IMG/VR virus record: IMGVR_UViG_3300036827_000134
Location: 1-64,000 of that record
DNA length: 64,000 nucleotides
Reading direction: 5' to 3' (one strand)
Source of the DNA: a virus
Position 1 is the stretch's first letter. Every line of letters begins with the position of its first letter. The translations under genes and the position numbers were made by a program. Below, in pieces: positions 17,913 through 26,519 of the stretch. The notes beneath the pieces are model-generated. The model ran no database searches. It was not told where the DNA came from and was given only the letters and a program-made list of their open reading frames with translations.

Positions 17913-18157
17913 TCCGGGCATTCGCCCTGCTTATGGCAGTGGCGGGGTGCAAGGCGCAGATAGTGACGGTACCACCGCGACCGCATATTGATTTGCCGCA
18001 CTACTGTCAGTTGGCGCCGAAACCACCGCAACCGCTTGGGCAATTTGTGACGACCGCACAACTAAGGGCATGGGCAGAAGCAACCGAATCGGCCCGACGG
18101 GAAACTGCGGCGAGGCTGAATAAATGTGTCCGGCGCCTTCGTGACGTGATGGAGTGA
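17909..18157 (+). CDS. Candidate outer-membrane spanin lipoprotein (Rz1-like)
   Basis: 82 residues with a lipoprotein signal, 'MIRAFALLMAVAGC': the lipobox AVAG|C puts the acylated Cys at residue 14. Prolines follow ('VTVPPRPHIDLPHY', 'APKPPQP'), then a helix ('RAWAEATESARRETAARLNKC'). This matches o-spanin organisation. The gene is coupled to the membrane coiled-coil gene upstream by an ATGA overlap. Together they would fuse the two membranes at the end of lysis. Confidence 0.65.
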   Translation: MIRAFALLMAVAGCKAQIVTVPPRPHIDLPHYCQLAPKPPQPLGQFVTTAQLRAWAEATESARRETAARLNKCVRRLRDVME

Positions 18158-18162
18158 GAGCG

Positions 18163-18360
18163 ATGGCTGTTCGTCCCGCGAGACGCAAGCCAATAGTGGC
18201 CGTTGTTCCGAGGAGCGTCCAATTTGAACCTGACGTGGCCGCAGAGGTGGACGAATATCGGGCAGCGAAGGGATTGACCTCGTTCAGCAAGGCGGTAATG
18301 GCGATGCTGGCGGAGCGTCGGGCACTCCTCGCACAGGGGCGGAGAATCGCAGGATCGTAA
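18163..18360 (+). CDS. Small ribbon-helix-helix-like protein
   Basis: 65 residues from ATG 18163, with GGAG 8 bases upstream. 'RSVQFEPDVAAEVDEYRAAK' and 'TSFSKAVMAMLAERRALLAQ' suggest a beta strand and two helices, like MetJ/Arc-type regulators. It sits inside the lysis region, so it could be a local regulator. No operator was identified. Confidence 0.5.
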   Translation: MAVRPARRKPIVAVVPRSVQFEPDVAAEVDEYRAAKGLTSFSKAVMAMLAERRALLAQGRRIAGS

Positions 18361-18396
18361 CTTGCTACCTGTGCACGCTTCGTTCATCTTCTGGTC

Positions 18397-18762
18397 ATGA
18401 GCGAGGAAGTTCAGGTCCACATTCATCTGCATCTGCCGCCCGAGTTGGCGACGATGCTGTCAGACCGTCAACTACTTCGCGATATCCTTCGCAGCACCGA
18501 AAGGCTCATCGTCATGTCTCAGACGCTTTCCGAACAGGTTGACGCCGCCAATGCCGCCTTGAGTGCCGGCCTCGACTCGATTCAGACCGACGTGACCGCC
18601 ATCGCCGCCGAATTGCAGGCTGCGGTGCCGCCGGCTGGCAGCACCATCTCGCAGGCCCAGGTCGATGCGCTGAACGCCCAGGTCACGCGCGTCCAGGCCG
18701 TCAAAACGTCCCTTGACGCACTGGTCGTTCCGCCCGTTACGCCTCCTGCACCGACTCCGTAA
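18397..18762 (+). CDS. Small helical protein of lysis region
   Basis: 121 residues. 'VQVHIHLHLPPEL' is followed by long amphipathic helices (45-105) and a proline-rich tail. The middle is Ala/Gln/Val-rich, with no membrane segment or motif. The function is unknown; it is the last gene before a terminator-like hairpin at 18787. Confidence 0.5.
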   Translation: MSEEVQVHIHLHLPPELATMLSDRQLLRDILRSTERLIVMSQTLSEQVDAANAALSAGLDSIQTDVTAIAAELQAAVPPAGSTISQAQVDALNAQVTRVQAVKTSLDALVVPPVTPPAPTP

Positions 18763-18786
18763 TTCCGCGCACACGGCGTGGTAACG

Positions 18787-18816
18787 CGGCCCTCGGCTCC
18801 GGCCTGGGGCCGTTTT
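18787..18816 (+). terminator. Probable intrinsic terminator
   Basis: CGGCCC (18787-18792) pairs with GGGCCG (18807-18812), followed directly by TTTT. It lies in the gap between the genes ending at 18762 and starting at 18836. Confidence 0.6.
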
Positions 18817-18835
18817 CGTAAAGGGGGAACCTGAA

Positions 18836-19171
18836 ATGGCCGTGACGCCCACACCAACCGCCCCGGTCGCGCCAGCCACGAATACGATCGTCAGGGTGGC
18901 GAACGATGCCAACGATCTCTACAATGCAGCGGAACAAAACCCAGCCGCGAAGGCTGACCTGCAAACCTTATTCGACAGCATCAGTCACGGTGGCGCGATC
19001 AGTCCGGGTCTCATGGCCTATCTCGTGACGGCCATCGGTGCCGATCTGCAACAGCACGGCATCACGCTCGACAGCCAGCTGCTATCGTTGCTGATCGGCG
19101 TTCTGGTCAGTGCCGTTTCCTATCTGTGGCAATGGCTCATGATCAAAATAAATAAGCCGGAAACGAAATAA
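18836..19171 (+). CDS. Holin candidate (C-terminal membrane segment)
   Basis: 111 residues, start ATG 18836 behind AGGGGGAA. The first 75 residues are soluble and helical. Residues about 80-104 ('LLSLLIGVLVSAVSYLWQWLMI') form one clear membrane helix ending in Lys-rich sequence. One membrane helix plus location beside spanin-like and lipoprotein genes makes it the best holin or pinholin candidate, but no specific family was recognised. Confidence 0.5.
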   Translation: MAVTPTPTAPVAPATNTIVRVANDANDLYNAAEQNPAAKADLQTLFDSISHGGAISPGLMAYLVTAIGADLQQHGITLDSQLLSLLIGVLVSAVSYLWQWLMIKINKPETK

Positions 19172-19187
19172 CAGAGAGGGGTTCGAA

Positions 19188-19670
19188 ATGTTCAAGCGAC
19201 GACTTCTTGCTGCATCTGCGCTCGCGCTGCCCGTATTCCTGGGATCATGCGCCGCGACTTCGGGCAATCCGACCGTCCAGGCCGTGTTCAACGCCATCCA
19301 GTACGTGTTGCCATTTGCCGATGCTCTGGCACTTGGCATCTCGGTTGCGGTGCCCGCATCTGCGTCTCTGATGGCCGGGGTGATGACCGGGCTCAACCAG
19401 GCTGGACCGATTTTCCAGACTCTGCAAAACACGATGACTGCAGCGGCCGCGCTGCCGATCGTGAAACAGATCGAAGATTATCTGTCGGCGGGTGTGAGTT
19501 CGATCGGCAGTGTCGTGGCCGCTAACCAAAAGCTGGCCGCCTACCAAACCCGCGTCACTCAGGCGCAGACCCTGGTGGGATTGCTGACCACCTTCGTGAA
19601 CGGCGTCAGTGCCGGTGTGCCAGTCGCTGCGCTGGCACCGACCGTGCCGATCCCGTTGCTGCATAAGTGA
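19188..19670 (+). CDS. Phage lipoprotein
   Basis: 160 residues. 'MFKRRLLAASALALPVFLGSC' is a bacterial lipoprotein signal with cleavage before Cys21. The mature part is Ala/Val/Gly-rich with possible amphipathic helices. It lies between the holin candidate and the metal-site protein. Envelope location is well supported by the signal; possible roles are lysis timing or exclusion of other phages. Confidence 0.6.
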   Translation: MFKRRLLAASALALPVFLGSCAATSGNPTVQAVFNAIQYVLPFADALALGISVAVPASASLMAGVMTGLNQAGPIFQTLQNTMTAAAALPIVKQIEDYLSAGVSSIGSVVAANQKLAAYQTRVTQAQTLVGLLTTFVNGVSAGVPVAALAPTVPIPLLHK

Positions 19671-19680
19671 GGCCAGGACA

Positions 19681-20349
19681 ATGCCTGTTATTGCGATCTA
19701 CACGCACACCGGGCTGATCCCGGCCCGCTACATTCAGCAGTGTGTGGCGGCAACCCAGATCGCCCTGGACCGAGACTTCGCGCCGCTATGGGGAGGCGCC
19801 GAACTGGTTTACGTGCCACCTGGCGGCGCAATCCAACCCGACTGGTGGCAGGTGGTGTTTTTCGACCACTCGGACCAGGCCGGCGCACTGGGCTATCACG
19901 ATGTCACGCCGGAGGGCCAACCGCTCGCCAAGATCTTCGCCGCCGATTGCATCGCCGATCAGGAAAACTGGAACGTTACATTTAGCCACGAGGTCTGGGA
20001 GATGCTCGCGGATCCACATATCGACCAGACCGTGACGTATGATGGTTGGGAGTATGCCCGCGAGGTAGCCGATGCACCGGAAGATGACCGCTATGCGGTG
20101 CGCGTCGCCGGTCATCTGATCAGCAATTGCGTCACACCGTCATGGTTTGTCCCCGGCGGCGCGCCGCCATTCACCATGTATCCCTGTCCGGACATCGCAG
20201 GGCCATTTCTGCTGGCGCCTGGCGGCTATATCGGCCGACGGCAGCTACCGAGCGGCCAGTGGGAACAATTGCTTGCGGCGCAGCGTGGCCCGCGGCAGGA
20301 GAAGGGGCCGGACAGTCGAACGCTGCGTCGGTTCAACCGTCCGGCCTGA
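19681..20349 (+). CDS. Metal-site protein of HE-helix type, lysis region
   Basis: 222 residues from ATG 19681. The segment 'NVTFSHEVWEMLADPHIDQ' resembles a family in which 'SHE.xEMxADP' provides a zinc or metal site, as in putative metallopeptidases. The rest ('WWQVVFFDHSDQAGALGYHD', 'GQPLAKIFAADCI') is conserved in phage and plasmid hypothetical proteins. No other endolysin was recognised, so this could be the wall- or protein-cleaving enzyme, but that is inference. It converges on the minus-strand gene ending at 20356. Confidence 0.5.
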   Translation: MPVIAIYTHTGLIPARYIQQCVAATQIALDRDFAPLWGGAELVYVPPGGAIQPDWWQVVFFDHSDQAGALGYHDVTPEGQPLAKIFAADCIADQENWNVTFSHEVWEMLADPHIDQTVTYDGWEYAREVADAPEDDRYAVRVAGHLISNCVTPSWFVPGGAPPFTMYPCPDIAGPFLLAPGGYIGRRQLPSGQWEQLLAAQRGPRQEKGPDSRTLRRFNRPA

Positions 20350-20355
20350 CCTCAT

Positions 20356-22419
20356 TTAAGCCGGGAACCCAGCGCGCTGCTGCTTGATGAAGTCGACAAT
20401 GGCAGCGTACTCAGTCGCGTCATTCTGATTTAGCCACCCGACAGCGCCGTCAACCATCGAGTCGCCGTCCAACGCCTGGAAGGCCTCAAGCGTCTCACAA
20501 CCCTCCACGCGCATGCGCACGTAGGCGCTATTCGCGGCGCTCATGACCCGCACCCAGCCAGGAGGGTCGGTCGCCAGCACATTCGCAATCAGCGTTTTGA
20601 TCCGCGGCATCGCCAACCAGGTGGTCACACTCTCGGCGCTGGTCAGCGACAGCACGTCGCCGCGCAGATCCTCGACAATGTTCGGTGCCGCGCTGCCGTT
20701 GCCTTTCCCTGCTGCCGACGCAGTGAGTTCCTTGCGCCGGGCCTCAAGGATGCCAATCGCGTCCAACCGGTAAGCGTTCGGCATGCCGTTGATGGTCCCG
20801 GTATTGACCGCCTGAATATGGCCGAGCTGCAGTTCGGTCGCGGTCGCAGCCTTCGCCTTCAGCGCCTCATTGAATACCACGAAGGCGGCACGAGTTGGTT
20901 TGGTTGGCTTCGGGATCAATGCCATGTCGTGTGGCGCGTCCAACGGCAATTCGTTTGCCATGGCCGACTGCTGTTGCGTCTCGGCCGCTGGCTGCACCTT
21001 CGGCGGGTTAAGCACCTCCTCGACGGCATAAGGGCTAAGTTCACGCGCAGCGGTCAGCGACTCGGCGTTGGCCCGCTCGAATGGTTTGCGTTCCGGCGGG
21101 AACATATCGGCGTAAGCCTTGGCATAGGCTTTGGCGAACTCAACCGGGTCGGTGAAATCCTCGGTCCCGTCGATCGCCACGCCGTCGCCGTCGATCAGCC
21201 AAGCGGCAAAGGGGGCACCGGAGGACTCAGGTTGAATCTGCTTCGCCTCCGGTGCCGACGGCCCCACTGCTGCCCCGGTTTGCGAAGTTCGGGTTTCACC
21301 GGCGCTGGCGGACGTTTTGGAAGAAGCCGCCGGAGGCGCGGCAGGACCATCACCTCTGGCCTCGGACACCGCAGGCGATCCTGCTTCGCGCTGCGTCCCT
21401 GTGGACGCGGCCGGCGGCGGCTTCTGGCCCGTATCGCCCTGCGCTGCGGTATCAGGCGGATCGGTTGGCGGCGTTCCGCGTTCCTGCGGCGCAGGTTCTT
21501 TTGCTGCTGCCTTGCGGGGCGCTCGCCGATGGGGCGTGCCGGCCTGCGGCGCAGCGCTGTTCTGGGTTGCGTGCGCCTGATCGACCGCACCCCAAACCCC
21601 GCCGCCAGCCGCCGCACCTTCCACCTCGAACCAATCGGCAGGAGCGGACATGCCGTCCGTGAGCGATGCAAATATCTTGCTCAATTGGATCACCTGCGCC
21701 GGACGGATCGCCTCAATGCGTCGTTGGATCCGCTTTTCGATTTGCTCGCGGGTCACCTCGAACTGCTCGAACGCTTCGACCATGCGGATCAGCGCTTCTG
21801 GCGTGGTGTCGGCTGTCGCCGCGAGCGTCTCTTCGCATTGCTCAACCGCGGCTTCGACCACGTCACCTGGGATCACCGTCAGGAGCGCGGCTCGCTTACG
21901 CCTGGCACCGTTGTTTGCCACCAGCTCGTAAATATCGCGCTCGTCGGTGATAGCGTAACCGCCCTGCTTCGTGTCGCGCCAATGACGAACCTGAAACTGG
22001 CGCTCGTCATAGAAGCCGGACTCCATGTCCCACGCATACGCGATGCACTCGCTATAACCTCCGGCGCGGCTGACCTCCTTTACCCCAGAGGCGATATTCC
22101 CCCATCGCTGGGCAAGCGCCTCGGCGAGCCGGATTGATGGTCCCGAGATGTCTGTCCCGCCCCGCACGTACTGATAAAGCGCTTTTTTCGCCAAGGTCGG
22201 CCGGGTGCAATCCGACAGGATCATATCCATCGCCTTGATGGGATCGCGTGGGTAAGAGCGCGCGATCATCATGCGAGCCTGTACTTCCGCAACGGTCTTC
22301 TGCTGGTCCGATCGCGCCAAAGCTCCACCGCCGCCTGAGACCTGGACGGCTTGACTGCCGAATGGGTTGCTGACCCTGTCCGAACGGCGCGGTTCGGGCG
22401 GCAGGATTTCGTCACTCAT
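20356..22419 (-). CDS. Large conserved phage protein, possible recombination/annealing role
   Basis: 687 residues from ATG 22419 (AGGAAAA ribosome site; ATGA overlap with the HNH gene). Residues about 38-270 form a well-conserved phage domain: 'ALYQYVRGGTDISGPSIRL', 'AEALAQRWGNI', 'NNGARRKRAALLTVIPGDVV'. A long Pro/Ala/Thr-rich linker (about 280-430) leads to a helical C-terminal part. Upstream genes encode a DnaQ-like exonuclease and a coiled-coil protein. This neighbourhood suggests single-strand annealing or replication support, but the family name is not certain and no catalytic motif is visible. Confidence 0.6.
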   Translation of the reverse strand: MSDEILPPEPRRSDRVSNPFGSQAVQVSGGGGALARSDQQKTVAEVQARMMIARSYPRDPIKAMDMILSDCTRPTLAKKALYQYVRGGTDISGPSIRLAEALAQRWGNIASGVKEVSRAGGYSECIAYAWDMESGFYDERQFQVRHWRDTKQGGYAITDERDIYELVANNGARRKRAALLTVIPGDVVEAAVEQCEETLAATADTTPEALIRMVEAFEQFEVTREQIEKRIQRRIEAIRPAQVIQLSKIFASLTDGMSAPADWFEVEGAAAGGGVWGAVDQAHATQNSAAPQAGTPHRRAPRKAAAKEPAPQERGTPPTDPPDTAAQGDTGQKPPPAASTGTQREAGSPAVSEARGDGPAAPPAASSKTSASAGETRTSQTGAAVGPSAPEAKQIQPESSGAPFAAWLIDGDGVAIDGTEDFTDPVEFAKAYAKAYADMFPPERKPFERANAESLTAARELSPYAVEEVLNPPKVQPAAETQQQSAMANELPLDAPHDMALIPKPTKPTRAAFVVFNEALKAKAATATELQLGHIQAVNTGTINGMPNAYRLDAIGILEARRKELTASAAGKGNGSAAPNIVEDLRGDVLSLTSAESVTTWLAMPRIKTLIANVLATDPPGWVRVMSAANSAYVRMRVEGCETLEAFQALDGDSMVDGAVGWLNQNDATEYAAIVDFIKQQRAGFPA

Positions 22420-22916
22420 GTGATTTTCCTTTTGTTCCTGTAATAAGCGTTCATGCATTCACGGTGGTGAACACCACTGCGACGAACGAACAGACTGGCG
22501 GGGTCGTCATACCGCTTACAGAAGCGGCATTTCCTTGCGTCTGGATTTCCGCAGGCGATTAGCGCCTTCGTTCGGAGGTGCAGCAAGTCGTGATAGGCAG
22601 CATCGGGGCAGATAACCAGATTGACCGAGAGATTATTTGAGCGATCAAAATCGACGTGGTGCACCTCAACCTTTGGCGGCAGAACTCTCCCGAGTGCCTT
22701 TTCTGCGGTCCATTGGTGAGCGAGTTTCGAAACACCATCAACCATAATCCGAACATAGCCATTCGACATCGTGCTACCCGTTCCGGCGCGCCTGTTCTTC
22801 GGTGGATCCGCCAGTGTGTTCCCGTACCGCAGCTTCCGGGCATAATGGCCCTTGCACAGACCAACCGCGCGCAACGGTCTCTCGCAATGCTCTACCGTGC
22901 AACGGCCGGTGTTCAC
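22416..22916 (-). CDS. HNH endonuclease inserted between recombination genes
   Basis: 166 residues from GTG 22916, which overlaps the exonuclease stop (GTGA). An N-terminal zinc-type motif 'CTVEHCERPLRAVGLCKGHY' is followed by an HNH core 'KVEVHHVDFDRSNNLSVNLV' and a C-terminal 'CRFCKRYDDPASLF' knuckle. Both ends show 4-base stop/start overlaps, so it is embedded in the operon without a gap. A free-standing homing endonuclease is likely. Confidence 0.85.
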   Translation of the reverse strand: MNTGRCTVEHCERPLRAVGLCKGHYARKLRYGNTLADPPKNRRAGTGSTMSNGYVRIMVDGVSKLAHQWTAEKALGRVLPPKVEVHHVDFDRSNNLSVNLVICPDAAYHDLLHLRTKALIACGNPDARKCRFCKRYDDPASLFVRRSGVHHRECMNAYYRNKRKIT

Positions 22917-23632
22917 GGGGCTGCGTCCGGATCGGTGCAGTATGCCTCGGATACGGTGAACATTCCAGATTGCTGTTCTTGCTGCCGAGACTTCGCAAAC
23001 AGGATGGAAGGTTCCGGGCAGGCGTTCATCGCCATCAGTTTGCGGAAGATGGCAAGGCACGCCCTGGCATCGGCGGCGGCCGTGTGTGCGTCGGCAAATG
23101 GTTCGCCGCAGAAATATTCATAGGCCTCCTGCAACTTCGGTTGCTTGAAGATTTTGTAACCCGCAGCCAGCATCTTGTGCGTGGGCGCTTCTTTGATGAC
23201 CGCCTGCGATGCCTTCTGCGTGCACAGCGTGAAGGTCTTCATGAAGCGGTCGTCCATGCCAGCGCGACGCAATTCGCCGCGCATGACCTTCGCATCGAAT
23301 TGCACGTTGTGCGCGACCACAATCCAGCCGGAGTCAATGAACTCGGCGTAGATTTTCAGCACTTCAGCGACGGGTAGACCGCCTGCTGCAAGCATCTCAT
23401 CCGTGATGCCGTTTACCTTCGTGGCACCAGGCGACATCTTCCAACCGTCGGCCCTGACGAGACCGGAAATGCTGGCATCCTCGTCGATCTCGAGTTCAGG
23501 TGTTGTCGCCAGCAACGTGAAGCTAGCCAATCGCGGTTGGCCTTCCGCAGTGGCGGACGGCGGCGGCCCGCCTTTCTTGTAGGGCAGCGGCAAGCCACTC
23601 GTCTCGGTGTCGAGGATCAGATAGCGCGGCAT
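22913..23632 (-). CDS. DnaQ-like 3'-5' exonuclease (DEDDh)
   Basis: 239 residues; the ATG at 23632 has AAGGAG upstream. Exo I 'LILDTETSG' supplies Asp and Glu (residues 8 and 10). Exo II is 'WIVVAHNVQFDAKVM'. Exo III is 'DAHTAAADARACLAIF' with His and Asp. These are the DEDDh residues of DnaQ-type exonucleases, which degrade single strands or trim ends. Its position beside the large conserved protein suggests a phage recombination pair. The product acts in the cytoplasm. Confidence 0.9.
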   Translation of the reverse strand: MPRYLILDTETSGLPLPYKKGGPPPSATAEGQPRLASFTLLATTPELEIDEDASISGLVRADGWKMSPGATKVNGITDEMLAAGGLPVAEVLKIYAEFIDSGWIVVAHNVQFDAKVMRGELRRAGMDDRFMKTFTLCTQKASQAVIKEAPTHKMLAAGYKIFKQPKLQEAYEYFCGEPFADAHTAAADARACLAIFRKLMAMNACPEPSILFAKSRQQEQQSGMFTVSEAYCTDPDAAP

Positions 23633-23644
23633 AAACTCGCTCCT

Positions 23645-23893
23645 TCAGAACGGGACTTCATCCACGACGGCCGGTGGCGCCTGCGCGGTGCCGACCTCGC
23701 GATAGCCATCCCGTTGGAACACTTCTTCCATCAAATGCGCGTCAGGTTGCTCTATGCGGGCAACGCAGTATCCCTCTTCGAAAAGCGCCTGCAGGAAGTC
23801 CGCAAGCACCATGGCGTCCGGCACGATGCCCGGCCCTTTGTCGAGCGCCTTCGTCAATGCCCGCGCCGCCGCGCCGATCGCCTCAGTCCTCAT
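23645..23893 (-). CDS. Small hypothetical protein
   Basis: 82 residues from ATG 23893 (a GTG at 23896 is possible). It is acidic and helical ('DAMVLADFLQALFEEGYCVARIE'). It lies between the coiled-coil protein and the exonuclease in the same operon. No family recognised. Confidence 0.55.
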   Translation of the reverse strand: MRTEAIGAAARALTKALDKGPGIVPDAMVLADFLQALFEEGYCVARIEQPDAHLMEEVFQRDGYREVGTAQAPPAVVDEVPF

Positions 23894-23895
23894 CA

Positions 23896-24735
23896 CTATC
23901 TCCGGTTCAGATCGGTGTGATCGGTGATCTTCACGCCTGGGATCTCAGGGATCGGCGTGTCAGGATCGCCAACGCCGGCGCGCAGCAAGCGGTCCGACGG
24001 CTCACAGAATTGCCTCGGCACAAGGTCCGGGTTGGTGATTTCGAACACGCGCACCCGCTTGCCTGACGTGGACCCAGCCAGATTGCCGGACGTCCGGGTC
24101 AGCTTGTTGATCGGTGCCGCTGCCGTCTCGCGCTGCTTCTGGGCCGCTTCCGCTGCCGCTGTAGCATCGTCCGCAGTCACAATATTGCTGCCCTTGGCGG
24201 CAAGATCACGAGCGACCTGTGCCTCTTTCTCCAACCGCTGCGCCTCGGCCTCGGCATCCTTGCGGATGCGTTCGGCGTCGCGTTCCTTCTTGGCGATCAC
24301 CAGATTGGAAATCTGCTCCGCGAGGGTCAGAGGTGCGATGCGTCGGTTGGCCACCGGCCCGGTCAGCGGCCGCACGATCAGGTCGCGGCCAAACCGGCGG
24401 AATTCTTCGTCGATCACGCGACCGGCGGTCAGCACCGGCTGCTTCATCTCTTGCCGGGTTTTTTCGACACGGCCGCTGTCGCCAACGAAACGGCCGCAGG
24501 TGTGCAACACCTCGGTTGCGATGCGCTCGCCTTCGTCGTCTTCGATCTGCGGGTACGCCTTGAGGAACCGCCTTGTCATCGCGATCAAATCAATCTCGCG
24601 CTGTCTGATAGACGGTGTCCGGCTACCGTCAACGACGGACACAGGTTCATCATCCAAAGCAGCATCTATGATGGCCTGGATGACATCGACGCCTAGCAGA
24701 TCGAGTAAAGTCGGGAGGTTCCGGATGGCACTCAT
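23896..24735 (-). CDS. Coiled-coil protein of the recombination operon
   Basis: 279 residues. N-terminal helical domain (1-110), a charged coiled coil about 140-205 ('ERDAERIRKDAEAEAQRLEK'), and a conserved C-terminus 'KRVRVFEITNPDLVPRQFCE ...IPEIPGVKI'. Phage recombination-associated proteins often end with this type of 'F.ITDPDLVP..' motif. It overlaps the HNH gene upstream by 4 bases. A DNA-handling accessory role is inferred. Confidence 0.6.
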   Translation of the reverse strand: MSAIRNLPTLLDLLGVDVIQAIIDAALDDEPVSVVDGSRTPSIRQREIDLIAMTRRFLKAYPQIEDDEGERIATEVLHTCGRFVGDSGRVEKTRQEMKQPVLTAGRVIDEEFRRFGRDLIVRPLTGPVANRRIAPLTLAEQISNLVIAKKERDAERIRKDAEAEAQRLEKEAQVARDLAAKGSNIVTADDATAAAEAAQKQRETAAAPINKLTRTSGNLAGSTSGKRVRVFEITNPDLVPRQFCEPSDRLLRAGVGDPDTPIPEIPGVKITDHTDLNRR

Positions 24736-25274
24736 GTTGTCGCCTTCTCCCGTAACTGACGTTCTCTATGTTCCCGGCCGCGCCGCTGTTGGCATACTAT
24801 GCACTGACGCCATCCGCGAGGATCGACGTAAGTATTGTCTGCGGAATACGGATGCCCACGCGGGCAAGTCAAAATACTTCGATATCTGGCCACCAAGATC
24901 GCGGGAGCGTTTCCACGCAGTGTATTCACACGGGGCGTTACCGGCTCAAGGTGGTCGGGGTTGATGCAACAACGGACGCGACATAAGTGGTCAATCTGAA
25001 GGCCATCTGGGATCGGACCATTAAGCAGCTCCCAAACGATGCGATGAACCAATCTCACACCTATTTTTGCATAACCGGCCTGGCTCGTAGGGCCCAACCA
25101 TACAATGCATCCACAGAATGGGACCGGCATACTAAGATCGGCAAGACGCTGCTGGACAGGAGGCGACCGATATACCTCGTGACATTCCTTGGAACAAAAC
25201 GACCGCTCGGGGTTCTTCACCTGACTTTTTGCTCGATAGAATATGCCTGAGCACTTTTGACATGTCAGAATCAT
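24732..25274 (-). CDS. HNH endonuclease
   Basis: 180 residues. An N-terminal zinc knuckle 'CQKCSGIFYRAK...FCSKEC' precedes the HNH core 'HRIVWELLNGPIPDGLQIDH' and 'LCRVRCCINPDHLEPVTPR'. A second zinc ribbon follows ('CPRGHPYSADNTYVDPRGWR', then 'CIVCQQRR'). This is a standard phage HNH architecture. It is inserted in the early minus-strand operon with a 2-base gap upstream and an ATGA overlap downstream. Confidence 0.9.
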   Translation of the reverse strand: MILTCQKCSGIFYRAKSQVKNPERSFCSKECHEVYRSPPVQQRLADLSMPVPFCGCIVWLGPTSQAGYAKIGVRLVHRIVWELLNGPIPDGLQIDHLCRVRCCINPDHLEPVTPRVNTLRGNAPAILVARYRSILTCPRGHPYSADNTYVDPRGWRQCIVCQQRRGREHRERQLREKATT

Positions 25275-25276
25275 GA

Positions 25277-25603
25277 TCAGAACGGCAACAGCTGATCAGA
25301 GTTGATCGGGCGCCGAGCGTTCGCTGCGGGGTGTGACGGCGCATACGCGACCGCCCAGCGCTTCAGGTCGATCCGGTAACGGACCTCCGCTTCCGAAGCT
25401 TCCACGCCATAAGCGTGGACCTGGCCGAGCGCCTCGAGCGCGAACGGGTCAGTGGCCGGCCCATACAGCACATCGTCGATCATGGCCCACCATTGCCCGG
25501 TTTCATCGTGCACAATCTCTGCGCCGACCGGCGGCCCGCCGCGGCAGAGTCGTAGCGTGTAATGACCGGGCACCGGTTGGTCAGTCCGGCGTGGCATTCT
25601 CAT
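25277..25603 (-). CDS. Hypothetical early protein
   Basis: 108 residues. The centre 'GAEIVHDETGQWWAMIDDVL' is a small beta unit seen in phage early proteins. The N-terminus overlaps the preceding gene by 23 bases. Function unknown. Confidence 0.6.
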   Translation of the reverse strand: MRMPRRTDQPVPGHYTLRLCRGGPPVGAEIVHDETGQWWAMIDDVLYGPATDPFALEALGQVHAYGVEASEAEVRYRIDLKRWAVAYAPSHPAANARRPINSDQLLPF

Positions 25604-25769
25604 TCCCTGGCGACGGCAAGAATGCCCAATGGGTCGCGGGTTCTGCGTCCTCGCCTGACCACGGAGTTCGGGCCCAGGAGCAGCTGCCGTCCGGCCAGAA
25701 CCGCGCGACGATAATCACCGACCGTCCTTTGCCAGCTGGGGTCGGTTCCCTCATCGGATGCCACTTCAT
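25581..25769 (-). CDS. Small hypothetical early protein
   Basis: 62 residues starting at ATG 25769, overlapping the upstream stop (ATGA). 'SVIIVARFWPDGSCSWARTP' suggests a short beta hairpin. No family recognised; kept because of operon coupling. Confidence 0.6.
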   Translation of the reverse strand: MKWHPMREPTPAGKGRSVIIVARFWPDGSCSWARTPWSGEDAEPATHWAFLPSPGNENATPD

Positions 25770-26455
25770 CAGGCGGCAGGCAGGAATTGCTGCGACCGCT
25801 CGACGGCCGAGCGCAACGCAGCCATCGCGCCCGCTTGCTTCATCGCCTCTGCCTCGAGCGACGGTAGACCGGTTCGGATCGACTCATCGACCTGGGCACG
25901 GGTCGCGAACCGTCCATCGGCCCACCACTCGACTGCGACCGGTTCGCCGATGTCGAACAGGATTTCGCCAGGCGCAGGGTTCCATGTCTTGTATTTTTCG
26001 ACGGACCATATGCACCCGACGCCAGGGTTCCGGCGAATCATTATGCCCGATGCAGTCGCACCTTCGGGCTTGCCGACGTCGATCCGACGCATTTTCGGGA
26101 ACGCCAGAAACGGGCAAACCAAGACCGAGTAGTGGGCGCATTCCAGGTGCGACGGCGGTTCGGAACTGGTGCGATTTACGATACACATAGGACCGACCAC
26201 GAAGGCCTTCACGCGGGGCAGCGCGCCGCCGCATACCCAGCAGATGCGGTACCGGATGCAGTCCGCCAGGTACTTCGCATCCATGATCCGAAAGTCAGGT
26301 TCACCATCCGGTTTGTCGGCCTTCCGGTCGACGAATCGCGGGATGGGGTAACCGCGACTGTCCCGCTGAAGTTTGGCGATGCGCGCCGGCATTGGAACGG
26401 CAGCAAGTCGTTCGCGGGTCCCTCGAGGCAACGTGGTGACGGCAGGCTCTGGCAT
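25769..26455 (-). CDS. Conserved phage protein, first gene of leftward operon
   Basis: 228 residues; the ATG at 26455 follows AAGGAGA. 'CIRYRICWVCGGAL', 'PSHLECAHYSVLVCPFLAFP' and 'NPGVGCIWSVEKYKTW' give a Cys-rich pattern that may bind zinc. Proteins of this type are common in the early regions of phages of alphaproteobacteria, without known function. It is transcribed away from the Cro/YdaS-like gene, across a 64-base control region. Confidence 0.65.
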   Translation of the reverse strand: MPEPAVTTLPRGTRERLAAVPMPARIAKLQRDSRGYPIPRFVDRKADKPDGEPDFRIMDAKYLADCIRYRICWVCGGALPRVKAFVVGPMCIVNRTSSEPPSHLECAHYSVLVCPFLAFPKMRRIDVGKPEGATASGIMIRRNPGVGCIWSVEKYKTWNPAPGEILFDIGEPVAVEWWADGRFATRAQVDESIRTGLPSLEAEAMKQAGAMAALRSAVERSQQFLPAA

Positions 26456-26519
26456 TGGGTGTCTCCTTGACGCGAGTATCCTGCGTCATTAACGGTTATT
26501 TGGTCAATGGGGTGTCGGC
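26456..26519. promoter_or_regulatory. Divergent early control region with operator-like site
   Basis: These 64 bases separate the leftward operon from the rightward Cro/YdaS-like gene. They contain TTAACGGTTA (26489-26498), one of several near-palindromic TTAACNGTTA sites in this genome, and GGTCAA (26502-26507), which reads TTGACC on the minus strand as a possible -35. Binding by the adjacent Cro-like protein is the natural guess. Confidence 0.5.

Noticed and set aside
20818-22137. 439-codon plus-strand ORF
   Set aside because: It is antisense to the conserved 687-residue protein and is Arg/Leu/Gly-rich, typical of a GC-rich shadow frame.
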